Positions 12,351-24,839 of a DNA stretch of 33,481 bases are shown piece by piece. The position numbers and the translations under genes were made by a program. Under the pieces are notes generated by a model. It was not told the origin of the DNA and did no database searches. It was given only the letters and a program-made list of their open reading frames with translations. The stretch comes from Ichthyophonus hoferi (lineage: Eukaryota > Opisthokonta > Ichthyosporea > Ichthyophonida > Ichthyophonidae), in NCBI GenBank assembly GCA_002751075.1, contig NAOQ01000121.1:115905-149385 (forward strand), read 5' to 3'. Numbering within the stretch: position 1 is the first letter of the stretch; every line of letters starts with the position of its first letter.

Positions 12351-14104
12351 AAACCTTGTATGGAATCAAATTTTTTCTTGCTGATAAAACAGCCTATAAT
12401 ATACGTAGAATATGAACGGAAAGGATTCATTTATGTTAAAATAAATCAATAAAGAAAAACAAACAACAATAATACAACCATTTGTGTTCTAATTTATTTC
12501 TCTTCTCGTGGCGTATCGCATTATTCGAGTAAACACGTTAACAACCGAATCATGTAATATGGATAAGCGATCAAAGTAACAAAAAGCTAACCATATCCAA
12601 CTAAAATAACAACAGAACCTCAATACGACAGTTTATTACAAAAGCGAGCCAATAAGTTGAGTTCACATACCTGGTAGATAATATATAGACATTTATCAGA
12701 ATAACCCCCCCTCCTTACTTTATTATCTTTCACAATACCACTTTAATTTAGGATATTTGTTTACTTAAAGTATAATAGTATTTAATTCTAATTGCTATTT
12801 AAAAAATTAATGAGGTATATATTATTGAATTTACATAATTGCTAAAAATTTAACAATTAATACTTTTTTAGTCAAGCTGGTATGGAGAGGGGAAAACGAT
12901 ATAAATATAATTTATAATGAGCCCCCCCATATTCACTTTAGCTCAATTCTGTTGCATATAATTATTCCGAGCAGATCATATTATCTCCAACTATTATCGG
13001 CTACAAATCATTGCTGCATTCCGTTCATATCTAACCAATTCGACTATAGTATTTATATTGGCTAAGCACCAACCAATGGGAATTCGCTCTAAATTAAATG
13101 CAAAACAATTGCTTCAAATTTTACGTGAGGCTTATAATAGATAATAAGCACCAAATTGCGAAGCTGACACATGAGAATTATATATATATATATATATGTG
13201 TGTATATATATATATGTATCTATTATGTATGAAATACAATTTTATATATAGCATTTAAGCTTTGTAATATCATCTTAGAATATATACTTATACTATATAT
13301 AGGACAACCTGGAGAATCTGGTACTCTTATAAATTTCTACTCAATTTACTTTTTACTCGTTATTTACTTTTGCATAAATATCTCCTTAATGCATTCAATA
13401 TCCTTAGCCTAAGAGATTCTGACACTAAAGTTTGCACATCCAAGCTCTAACAAAACTATGATAATAATTGATTGGAAATCCAACTACTGATCCTTATCTA
13501 CAGATAAGCTATATAATTATAGTTGCTCTGGGGCCCGCAACAGGCTACGCATACCTCTTAGCCATTTTTTGTGTATATGTGCTTATATACCTATATGTAT
13601 ATGTGTAAGTATGTATGCAGACTTGAAGCAATATGAAATAACTCGGTCTATGCACTTATTATTGTCCTACAATAGAGGTCTAGAAGCATGACTTTTTTCA
13701 GCGATTAAACACCAAAATTTCTTAATAATCAACAGCTTCGCTATATGTTAGAAACCGTAGACGTTGTTAAGAGTGTATGTATATAGGCCACACGCACAAT
13801 GTAAGTCACTATAATAGTTATATACATGTTTTCTATTTGGAACGACTATCAAGAGTATAGAACAACATAAACTTGCTACTGGAGGTTCGAAACGTATTAT
13901 GTAAAGGTCAACTACATTGTTATTTGGGACTCAAACATAGATTGGTCGGACCACGATTAAAAATAGTAAATATTTAATAAAGACTTATTACTTTTCCACT
14001 TGAACTATTATATTTTAAAAATATATTACACTATGATTATTAGTACACTACATAGGATAAAAATGCGACCTAAGCAGAAAGACAAATTAATGCTATTTAA
14101 TCCT

Positions 14105-14460
14105 AAAACCAGGAATCTTAATCTTCTAAACAGGAATTTTAAACTTCAATATGTAAATTTTAAACGTCAATATGAGATCATCAAAATATTCGATAAAAAC
14201 CAAAGACAAAGATAAGATACAAAAGATAGGTCACCCAATATTCAATTAAAAACTAACATCACATAGTTTAGTGTTCCGCATAAATTTAATTTATATTAAT
14301 TGGTAGCTTAATTTTATCTTTTCAAAACTGAAAATCTATCTTGTTTGATTTTGGTTTTTATTGAATATTTTGGATTTATTCGCATATTGGAGTTTAAAAT
14401 GCCTATTTTGAAGATTATCATTCCAAATTTGAAGATTAAAATTCCTATTTTGAAGATAAA
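14105..14460. repeat. Foldback inverted repeat
   Basis: The arm at about 14105-14218 is the reverse complement of about 14331-14460, with a ~112-bp spacer. Matching inner blocks are AATATTCGATAAAAACCAAA against TTTGGTTTTTATTGAATATT, with one mismatch. Outer blocks are TTTTAAACTTCAATATG against CATATTGGAGTTTAAAA. The right arm has a short internal tandem duplication of a TTTGAAGAT-bearing unit, and the left arm a duplicated TTTTAAAC(T/G)TCAATATG unit. This is consistent with a foldback DNA element or non-autonomous transposon remnant. The left arm also explains the open frame at 14000-14215. Confidence 0.7.
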
Positions 14461-15474
14461 GGTATAGCGAGGAGGCATGTTTACTGAAACCTCTAATCAC
14501 ATAGAGCATGCTTTAACCAATATCTTTAATTATTTACATCATATACTGTTAGAAAGTTAAATTGCTCTGCTTTTGTTTTCCTGGCGGTAAATGATATTTT
14601 TTTTCGTACATCTTGGATTATAATTACATCGAAATCAAAAGGTTTAAAACTAGTCTTCCAGAAATTAAAATATAGATTTTCAGAATATTCTGGTATATAT
14701 ATTGATGTATCATAGCTGATCAGTATTTTCATTTGCCGGAGTTTGTTGACGTGCATAGTAATATTTGAACTATACACATGTTTTAGATTACTTAAATTAT
14801 ATCAATTATAAAATGACCCTAAAGAAGCCCCCATATTTTCTGACTGTAGTAATAGTTTTCTTACTTGAAGTTCTATATATCGTACGTATTTACTTAGATC
14901 ACGTTGCATGTAGGTGGGTGCTCATTAAAAAAGTTAATACATCAGGGCTCATGACATATGCATGACTACCAACATTTAAATTATCCTACAACCCATCTTT
15001 CACATCAAATTAAAAATCGTCCATAAAGCTAATGTTGCTTGCTGTAGGTTAACCACGATTAATGGCTATCTATATTGATGATTTTTAGCATGGTAATACA
15101 AGAGAAAAAAGATGCAACGGAGGCTGACCAAGAAATTTAAAAGGAGAAGGGGATAGAGAGCAAACAGATGCTCTCTGATATAATGGCCTGATAATACATA
15201 CACCCCCAAAAAACATAGATTACTTATAATGAAAGCAGACTGAGATTTATGTTCCTGAAATTCAAAACTAATTTAAAGATGATATGAGACATATATATAC
15301 TAAGAAACACTTCAGAGGTCTCCACAGCTACAGCTGTAACGGAACACTAAAGCAAAAGAGTAAGAAGGCCAGATAATTTTATACAGAATTAAAAAAAAAG
15401 GTATATATATATTGAAATTTATGTCGGAACTGATCTATCTCACTGATTCACATTACCTATCCTAGATCAACGCA

Positions 15475-15489
15475 TTTATTCTATTTATT
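15475..15489 (-). promoter_or_regulatory. Possible paired polyadenylation signals for PUDP
   Basis: Two AATAAA hexamers on the minus strand, 9 bp apart, about 365 bp beyond the PUDP stop. AATAAA is frequent in AT-rich DNA, so this is only suggestive. Confidence 0.25.
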
Positions 15490-15852
15490 GAAGTCATTCT
15501 CTTGCTATATGAACTGGTACATTAAATACTATGATGGCAAGTGCCACTACGTGGAATCATCCTAACACAACCCCAATCACTGTAGTCTATTAACACTATT
15601 ATAATTCTTACTTCTTTAAACTTCCACCTGCAACACACTATGATCCCTAAAAACCTAGATTGCATATAGATATATTAGACTAACCATGCTATCGAATACG
15701 ATTTATCGAACCAATCAAATATCTTACTCGGGACATAATCTATATTTAAACTCCATATGAAGTGAGATAATCTTCTTGATCTAGATTTAATCTATATTCA
15801 AACCCTAGATTAAACAAGTCAATCGCCATTATGTTCAATGATATCAATGGAT

Positions 15853-18578
15853 TTATTCATCAAAGGGTGGTAGACCCCACTGACAAGGATTAAATTCATC
15901 GGCTGATGTCAGAATTTGAGATGCCTTGCCCGCCGCCAAAGATCGATCCATATTGCTGTCAGGTATCCATACTATATATATATATGTGTGTGCGTGTGTG
16001 TGGTTTTGTACATATACACATGTAAAAAAAATTGTTTTATAGTGTTAGCAATGTTTTAGTTTGTACGCGTGAAAACGGTTAAATATCAGTTTAATTCATA
16101 TAATATATGTGAATGAAAAGGGCATTAGATGGCATTGGTTAGTGATTGTGGAATAAAAGTAGTACTAGCAACTATGAGAAGATATATATATATATACATA
16201 TTAATATTAATTGTAAATGCTTCTAATAAACCCATTGGATAAGTTAGCAGTATCGATAATGTCTACCAATCACAAAGGCAGACACCCTTGTTCATATATA
16301 GATACGCCAGTAATTTGACAAATAATGAAAACAATGATATCTAACTAGGTGCCTTGACACCAAGGCTAATCCATTCTATTATCGGCTACATGTAAGATAT
16401 GGCTATGCAATATAATGGTAGTACACAAGCAAGCAATCAACCAAAAATAAATTAATATGACGGGTACATATACTAGTGTAGTAGTATAACAAGCTTTCAA
16501 CACAACATTAAAAGGCCCTGCAAACTCATCTTTTACCCTTTCCCTCCTTTCGCAATTATATACTCTTTCACAAGATCCATAATTCTATAGAGTTGTTCCA
16601 TTTCATTGCGATATGTAAAAACAATACACAGCTAGAGCTATATGGTAGCAGTATCATGAAAACATCAGTAAACATTTATAACACGTCTATCTTTATAATC
16701 ATAATTAAGGCTAGTATAACCCTGTATGAATTAGAGCATATACATCAGTAATTAAGAGAGATCGTTGTAATTGGTCCTTACCAACGTTCATACCGGCCGC
16801 TACAGCTGCCTCAACCCCATTTAGTGCATCTTCGAACACAAGGCAGTTGGCAGGGCTGTTAGGGAGCACTTTAAACCGTGAGGAGGCCACCTGATTGGAT
16901 AAGGAGGAGAAGGGGTGAATCGGTTAGGGTCATCTGGTTACATATGCACAAGATTGGCTCTCTTCATATATATATATATATATATATATCCATCTACCCT
17001 CAATATCTCCCTCTCCTATCAACTTTAGAGAGGGGACCTACCTGGAATAAATCAGGGGCAGGTTTACCATGACAAACATCTTGATCATCACCAGTTACCA
17101 CGTGGTCAAATAAGCTGAATAGCTCCTTATGATTGGTGGTTTTAATATTGTACATATTATCACTATGGGTGTATGTATGCATATTTAGAGGAGGGTCAGT
17201 CCAGACTACAGCTAGTGCTGCTGCATTAATCATTAAATATAAGGAGTATAAGAACAACAAATAATCAGAGCGATGTAGTAAAATGCAATCAAAAATAACA
17301 TATGTGCTTAGGCCATTTTCTTTATATACGTACAAGTATATAAGTGTTTTTATGTAGCCAGTGACAGTCTCTATAAAAAACAAACAAGCCCATTCTATAC
17401 AACAACCTGAACATTAAACTCGCATGTATACCAATAAACAAAAGAATCATTTAAAAACAAGCAATAGTAAGAATCTATAATAATAGTAATACCTTGAGCC
17501 TGTCGCCACGGCAATAGGAATGTTGTGGTTGTGGAGGTAGTTAATTAGCTTGCCTATACCTGGCATTAAAGAACAGTGCCGAAACATCTCTTCCTGCACT
17601 AAAGAGAGAATGGGTAAGAATGGTGGTGAATGATTGAATATATTGAATACATATATATTAGTATGAAGTTAGTAGAATCATAGCAAGAGACAAGAATATA
17701 AATATATATAGCCTTATTTATCTAGATCCAATGAGAGAGAGAGACTACTAAAGTCTTTTCTGCCATTTAAATACTTCTAAATCATTGGCTACTATATATA
17801 GGCCATCAACACCTAGTCCTTATTTACTGTACAAACATACCCACATCCAATAGTATTGACACTACTAGAGAGCTACGCCCAATCGTAATTCCCCTTTAGC
17901 ATTTTCCAATAGAGTCTATCACTCACAAATACATACTTGATTCTCTCAACTCAATATATTTCTCGGGACTTATTGGCAGATCAAGAGCGTCCACTAGAAT
18001 TTTGCCCGCCTCACTGGACTAAGAACGGTGAAAAAAAAAAAAAAAAGGCACAGAGAAGCAGAGAAGAAAATGAAAAAAACGAAGTAAAGTAATGAAGAGG
18101 AGAGAGAGTGAAAAGGGGTACAGGTAAGGAAGATGGTCTAGAGATGGGAGGTGGTATAAAAGAGTTAGAGGTGATGTGTGGTTGAGATTTGGAGTATCAT
18201 GGAAAGTAAAAAACTAAAAGGTGATAAAAAAAAAGAGGGAGTGGGGTATACAGGGTAACAGTGTACCGTGATTATAATTTTAAGAGGCTTAGTATATATT
18301 TCAAAGTAAGGCTGGACATAAGATGTAGTTGTATATTAGGTGTCGGGAAAAAAAAAGACTTGTGTACAAGAGTGGTATGCAGGTATAATCAAACTAATAT
18401 GGATAGCAAAGCAGGCAAATAACTACTCTGAACAAAATAAACAATACCTTCTTTCCCATTAGCTGAGTCTTAATCTCCCAGGTGAATACCTTACCATAGG
18501 GTGCCACAATATCCTGGGTTACCTTGGTGTAAATAGACTCCGTGTCTGATGATAGAAAGGGAATAAAGAGGGTGTATA

Positions 18579-18622
<44 letters not shown>

Positions 18623-19562
18623 NNNNNNNNNNNNNNNNNNNNNNNNNNNNNNNNNNNNNNNNNNNNNNNNNNNNNNNNNNNNNNNNNNNNNNNNNNNNNN
18701 NNNNNNNNNNNNNNNNNNNNNNNNNNNNNNNNNNNNNNNNNNNNNNNNNNNNNNNNNNNNNNNNNNNNNNNNNNNNNNNNNNNNNNNNNNNNNNNNNNNN
18801 NNNNNNNNNNNNNNNNNNNNNNNNNNNNNNNNNNNNNNNNNNNNNNNNNNNNNNNNNNNNNNNNNNNNNNNNNNNNNNNNNNNNNNNNNNNNNNNNNNNN
18901 NNNNNNNNNNNNNNNNNNNNNNNNNNNNNNNNNNNNNNNNNNNNNNNNNNNNNNNNNNNNNNNNNNNNNNNNNNNNNNNNNNNNNNNNNNNNNNNNNNNN
19001 NNNNNNNNNNNNNNNNNNNNNNNNNNNNNNNNNNNNNNNNNNNNNNNNNNNNNNNNNNNNNNNNNNNNNNNNNNNNNNNNNNNNNNNNNNNNNNNNNNNN
19101 NNNNNNNNNNNNNNNNNNNNNNNNNNNNNNNNNNNNNNNNNNNATATATATGGTGAAGTAAGACATGTTAGATGGGCCAAGGCTGTCAAGTAGTCACTAA
19201 TATACGAACAAGAATTACATCTCATATGCTGGTTTTAATCATTGTTTGAGTGCATGTAAATAATAGTGAGGTATTCTCAACTATTTAACTCTTTCTGCAT
19301 ATAATTAAGTTTTAATATATTATTATTTTAAACTATTCTTTGACTTATCTTCAAAACTATAAAACTGCTGAATACTGAAAGACTACAGCTTAGAACAGAA
19401 ACCGAGAAATCAACAATTGGGGATCTGTTAACAGCATAACCTCCCAGCATACCAATATTTACCTAGCAATAAGCCGTCCATATCAAATATGACATGTGTA
19501 ATATGGCCTAGTTGCCCAGACCCTAAGGGCCCTGCTACTCCAGCCTCAATTGTTGATGGCAT
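15853..19562 (-). CDS. PUDP: Pseudouridine-5'-phosphatase (HAD family)
   Basis: Seven minus-strand exons: 19562-19463, 18545-18448, 18018-17937, 17598-17493, 17162-17042, 16890-16782, 15971-15853. All have GT-AG borders and matching phases, giving 244 residues (human PUDP about 228). The enzyme dephosphorylates pseudouridine 5'-phosphate in the cytosol during turnover of modified RNA. All HAD motifs are intact: motif [12 protein letters not shown] (nucleophile Asp27, Asp29), motif II AVATGSS (Thr126 region), motif III HGKPAPD (Lys162), and motif [15 protein letters not shown] (Glu189, Asp190). The cap domain is TESIY to LPISPEK and carries the family MGKK at 63-66. The C-terminus WGLPPFDE matches the human FGLPSYE ending. 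The extra length is an N-terminal extension of about a dozen residues. It looks functional. A related HAD phosphatase of the GS1/HDHD1 group is the only real alternative. Confidence 0.95.
18580..18622. repeat. TA microsatellite at the gap edge
   Basis: About twenty TA units run straight into the assembly gap in PUDP intron 1. ATATATA resumes at the far edge, so the gap probably contains more of the same. Confidence 0.9.
18623..19143. other. Assembly gap (521 N)
   Basis: Run of N inside PUDP intron 1. Long open frames spanning it are artefacts of unknown bases. Since exons 1 and 2 join in phase, no coding exon need be hidden here. Confidence 0.98.
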
Positions 19563-21697
19563 GTTCTTTTCTACTTGCAACACCTAACACGTTCTAATCC
19601 ATTGTCAATTTAATTATAATTGAAATTTATCTGCCTGGTATTGCCCCTTAAAAAGATGCGTGCATGGCTAATCACGTAATGCATATTATTACTATGTTTA
19701 GATATTTTACTAATGGGGCTATCATATTAATCCATATTTTCTTATTTTAATTATCCAATGAAAATCAATTTAGACCGTATAGGAATGCATTGATGCTGTA
19801 AAAACCAATTAAACATACGTATGTAATAAAATACAAAGAAAACTAAACGATCCGTTTCTGGTAGCTCACTCTATCTTATTTCCCATGAAAGTGCTATATG
19901 TATTAAAAGAAGAAATATTATATATATATATATATATTATTATCATAAAAAATAATTTAAAATACTTATTTTTGGACATCAAAACAGCAAAAGAAATAGT
20001 TACAGGTAATTATGTAATTGGAGTGATTAATAGAACCAACTGTGACTTATTTTTATTATTTGTTTTTGCTTCTTTACAACTTTTTGTTTCACTTTACCGT
20101 CTATACCCAAACGGACATGTATGCTTTTGATAATTAAATTTATCAGTTGAAAAAATGGTGGTAGTCAATCTTGCACATCTGTCACTATAACGCTCAATTT
20201 CAAGACTACACTGCATTGCGTATACGTACGGAAATCAACAGCATTTTTTTGTAATATATCTGCTCTTATGCCGACTACTATATTCAAACCAATACTCTTC
20301 GGTATTTGAATTATACCATTATAAATTGATATATGTACATTTTTTTTAAAAATGCAACTTTAATGGACAATATTTTATCTACCGTTGATTTATTTTAATC
20401 CTTACTATATAATTAGCCAATCCGTTTAGTAAGAAAGTAGTTGATGTGCTGCGTCAAATTAGAAATTATGTGTTGGAAATAATAAGTAGAGCCCGGAGCA
20501 TTCCTGTGACGTATATTAATTTAGAAGAGAGAATATCGCATTAAATCGCTTTTTCACGTATTTTATTACATAAACAGTGTACATATACGCCAAGACATAT
20601 TTTTAGTATTAAACAGGTCAGCTGGACTTTTCTTAGGCAGGATGTCAAGGCAATGAGTTATTGGGACCCAAAATTATATGATCGGAAATGGCTTACAATA
20701 TAGTCCTGAGACTTCTGCTATTGGCTGGTTCAATTTTGATCAATCATCTGATTGACATTGAGCACCAATAGATTGCGCAAACTATTTTTCCTGACTACAT
20801 ATGTAGTTATGTTATAATATTTTCTAATAATATTAAACTACTATAGCTATATAAAGAAATACCCAAATTGATTAAATATTCCTGTTTTAACATTATGTCT
20901 TCCTTGTAAAAATTCAATAAGAGAGTAGGATACCATGATTATTTCCTGTGCATTTCAAAATACCGGCTTTAAAGGTGCATGTCATAGCGGGTTCTCAATG
21001 TAGGGCTTATGTCCTCAAGCTATGAATTATAATACAAGAGATTGAAAGCTACAGTATGCACAAATAAAAAGGACTAAAAGAGGCTCATACCAATAGGAAG
21101 TAATATATAATAGACTATTTTAAAGGATGATTTGGTTTTGTACACTGTCATCTAAGACAAAATATTGTTCAAGCTTGTGTAACTATATTAGGGAGGGTGT
21201 TTAGAAAGCTGCAGTTAATTATTGTTGCATTCGTTAATTGATAAATTCAATTGGGGTATAAATTACGTAAATAATTTGGAGTTTTACACTTTACAAGACT
21301 TGATGGGAGATGTTGTGTAATTATAGCAAGCTATCTTATAAAGTAGTTCAGAATCAAAGCCAAAACTAGGTATAGCTGTAGATTATAGGACAAAGTGTAG
21401 TATGAGAAATAGCGTCTAAATTATGTTGCCTCCTTAGAGGGCTTACTTTATACTATAATATACCATATGCTTTAAGCGCATAGTAAACTTATAGTATTGT
21501 TGATGATTAGTGAATAGTGTTATGAGAACCCCCGTCCTAAAACCTTCAACAGATAATTAACAATAGTAAGAGAAAAGTATATATATGTAAAGTATCTAAT
21601 CACTTTATTAATAATTTAGAACTCTTTTACCCGAGTTAGCGCTCCTATATTTCCTGATGGGCGACCACTAAAATAGGATTTTTTCACTATGGCAGTT

Positions 21698-22080
21698 TTT
21701 AAAACAGGAAAATTTAATTAATTTAGGTATATGTTTATATAACTATAAGCCTTTATTATTAGCAATTATTATTGCATATCTAGCTTGGAAAAATAGCCAG
21801 GACAATCTATTTATGTTAAACGGCAATCTAAGGTTATCTATAAAAATTGACCTAGCCAATGGTAGAGATCCTGTAACTTTCATATGTTTTGGGGCCAGAT
21901 AGCACATTGCTTAGGCATCTGCCTATGATGTGCTGACTTACTTGATAATAAAAATGTGTCTTAGCATATCTGTACCCCATGTATCCAAAGGAACACGTTA
22001 AAACGCACCTTAATTCGGTATTATCTAGCTTTTTAAACAAACATAGGTCTCAGGAACGCTCCTGTTTCTACTTATTATTC
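21698..22080. repeat. Direct repeat, left copy
   Basis: Pairs with 22579-22981 in the same orientation. Long shared blocks include GTTAAACGGCAATCTAAG, TATCTATAAAAATTGA, GCCAGATAGCACATTGCTT and GGTCTCAGGAACGCTCCTGT. A short hairpin (CAGGA-ACGC-TCCTG) lies near the right end in both copies. The copies differ by scattered substitutions and small indels. The spacer is about 500 bp and lacks a recognisable gene. The pair could be a local duplication, two copies of a non-autonomous element, or a short element with terminal repeats. Confidence 0.7.
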
Positions 22081-22578
22081 TTGACATGATAACAAAGAAA
22101 GCTTAAGTAGCTTACCTTACCATGATCGCAAAACCTCGTTAGTCTGTTAAGTAAACGATCAAAGAATGCCAAAAAACATTTCACCGCAACCTTCTCCATT
22201 CACTGACCTCTATATGTAGAGACTCAATTTTATTACACCTACAGATGGTTTTAAAATCTGCATTAGAAATATCAAAATTTCCTGCTTCAAAGTGATGGGT
22301 AACCCCAACGTATAACCTCAATTGCCAGATACCAGAGCCTGCAGCAGAGCCAGAGCCAGAGTGAGTCAGGGTGAGCAGAAATGTTTAACATACAGTGTGG
22401 TGAACTGTCTTTCTTTTTTTTTTCATTGGGTGCCATGCCAGTCACTTCTGCATGCCATGGGGAATTATCTGGTTCACATAGTGAGCCACAGTAGTCATTA
22501 TATTAGGGTTCTTTGCATATTATCTGTTCATATTTTTTATGCACTAAGTGAAATAATTTCCCTAGATCAAAGGGAGGT

Positions 22579-22981
22579 GTTCAAACAGAAATATTGAATT
22601 AATTTAAGTATTTGTTTGTATAGCTATAAATATTTAACATAATTAGCAATTATTATTGGGTATGTAGCCTGGGAAAATAGTTGGCAAGCTATTGGTGTTA
22701 AACGGCAATCTAAGCTTATCTATAAAAATTGAACCAGCCAATGATAGGTAGAGATCCTGTAACTCTTCAATAAGCTATTTCACATATTTTTGGGCCAGAT
22801 AGCACATTGCTTGCCTATGACAAGTCCTAACCTGTTCAATAATAAAAATGTCTTAGAATATTTGTACTCCGTGTATACAAAGGGACACCTTAAAACGCAC
22901 CCTAATTGGGTATTTTCTCTCCTTTTAAACAAATATAGGTCTCAGGAACGCTCCTGTCTCTACTTATACATATTATTCCCA
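22579..22981. repeat. Direct repeat, right copy
   Basis: Second copy of the unit at 21698-22080, slightly longer because of small insertions around 22740-22790. The hairpin near its right end lies at 22943-22956. Similarity fades just after TACTTAT in both copies, marking a shared right boundary. Confidence 0.7.
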
Positions 22982-24739
22982 ACAGTAGGTTAAAATGAAT
23001 AACCCTGAAACAAGATATATTGCAGCAAATAGGTAAGTAGAAAAATGTTGAGTTACAGCAATTCCTTTATTATCTAAATTTAACTATCCTAGATTTCAAT
23101 GACGACTGACGATTATATACTATTATTTGCACAAAGGGTACAAAAGGAAATGAGAACGTAATTGTTTGCATATGTATATATTTACATGTATAGTAAGTAA
23201 GTCATAAAATTGTTCAAGAAACCAACTTAACTAAATTATTAATGACAAGTACTTAACAAGGTGTTGCATTAAATTAAAGATAATGGCTTATAGTATATAA
23301 TCATAATGTATGTGGAGATTATAGGCCTTACTACTAGTTACTGTCAAAGTTAAAAATACATCTTTAAATAATATAAAAGGATAAAGACCAATGTAATTTG
23401 GCTTGGGGATAGGCCAATTATTAAAACGACAATCAATATTTATCATAAAGGACAAATATTATTATGACATAGGATTTAATACTGGATAAGGATCCATTAT
23501 AAAATATATTATTGGTTTATTCTTTTAAATGCACTTAATGGTTAACATGGTATGTATAATGACATTGCCAATATATGGTATATTATTTCGTAATTCTATT
23601 TTATGCTTTACTACTTATCCCTTCACTGTATTTATTATATCAACTAAGTCATAATCAATTCATCGTATTATTTTCATGTGTAAAATTGTTTCAAAATTTT
23701 AATCTGATTAGAGCCTAATTTGGCCCTACTCCCTATACTTGATCTGTCCCTGAAATTTTAATTTCAGGAATTACCATGTATACGTATAATAATAATTGAT
23801 AATTAATAGTTAAAGTAGTAAATACGTATTTAGAAACAACAATTATATTTTATGATTTGTGTGCACAATCTTGCGGTTTTACCGGATTGGCATTGGGTAA
23901 GTATAGGATGAGTATTTAAATTAATTCGAAGTCCAAAAAAATACTTGGAATTAAACCATGTTCGACTTTTGTTAGTAACATACATCAATCCAAATAATCA
24001 ACCCAAATAAAAAAGGTACATAGTGAAATTCCAAACAAAGTCATTTAAAAATACATTGATATTGCACTTGTTAAAATAAAATAACAATCTACAGTTTAAT
24101 ACAACTATCAATAATAACACAGCATACAACACTATTAGGCCTTTAGACAGACAAGCTCCATTTTTTTATTTATAATTAACAGATACTTGTATAATCACAT
24201 ACATCACATACATTATACGATTGGTGTATAGTTAATTAAAAATTGTGCATACATCATCAGCGGAGAAGCATGTTAATGTTCGGCCAGACGGCATACTCGA
24301 ATTCTTTGAGACGACACTGAGCTATTGATTAAAATAAATATCAAGAAATATACCGTTTTAAGATACCTGACCCTTTTTAACCTAGCAGGTTCGACAATAG
24401 GTGAAAAGACTGGCAGCAACAGGCATTGTATACATAACTATTATCACATCATTCACCATTATTCTATATATGAACCAGTGTTTTACTAAAATATCTAGCA
24501 TGTCTTTTCTTCCGGCAACACAATCTACATCAATTTAAAAAATACGGTAAAGAATCCTTCCTTATCGCCTGGTTAGTGAGGCCTACAACAAGCCTCCGTA
24601 GTGCTATGCATAGAGATAATATTAGCTATGTCTCATTCTCTACCTCTTTCCCTTGCATTAACAAACATATCCAACCCCTGTTAATACGACACCACAAAGA
24701 TATGCTGATAGAAATGACTAAGTTACTTTTCGACAAATA

Positions 24740-24754
24740 TTTATTCCATTTATT
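24740..24754 (-). promoter_or_regulatory. Likely VPS37A polyadenylation signal
   Basis: Two AATAAA hexamers on the minus strand, at 24749-24754 and 24740-24745, 86-100 bp beyond the VPS37A stop codon. Distance and duplication fit a 3' end signal. Base composition alone could also produce them. Confidence 0.45.
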
Positions 24755-24839
24755 CCTCTTACAATGAGCAATTATATTCCAAATAATAAAATAGTTATGT
24801 TGATAACAACCAGAGATCAAGGTCCCAGTAGTAAGACTA

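Larger units (their letters stand above)
12351..15852. other. Intergenic region without recognised gene
   Basis: Lies between the unrecognised gene and the PUDP stop codon. I found no exon with both plausible coding content and splice borders. It contains a TA/TG microsatellite near 13180-13214 and the foldback at 14.1-14.5 kb. Two AATAAA hexamers on the minus strand near 15475-15489 could end the PUDP transcript. Confidence 0.5.
19563..24839. other. Long gene-poor intergenic region
   Basis: Contains the PUDP upstream flank at its left and the VPS37A 3' flank at its right. Apart from the direct-repeat pair at 21.7-23.0 kb, I saw no gene. AT-rich open frames, such as 19885-20130, overlap TA runs and show no domain. 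Confidence 0.5.

Noticed and set aside
18491-19225. Long open frames across 18.5-19.2 kb on both strands
   Set aside because: They exist only because the run of N has no stops, flanked by TA repeat that reads as Tyr-Ile.
22322-22597. 91-residue plus-strand frame between the direct repeats
   Set aside because: It starts in a short CAGAGC repeat (Arg-Ala) and has no domain or good codon pattern; it could be element-internal but is unsupported.
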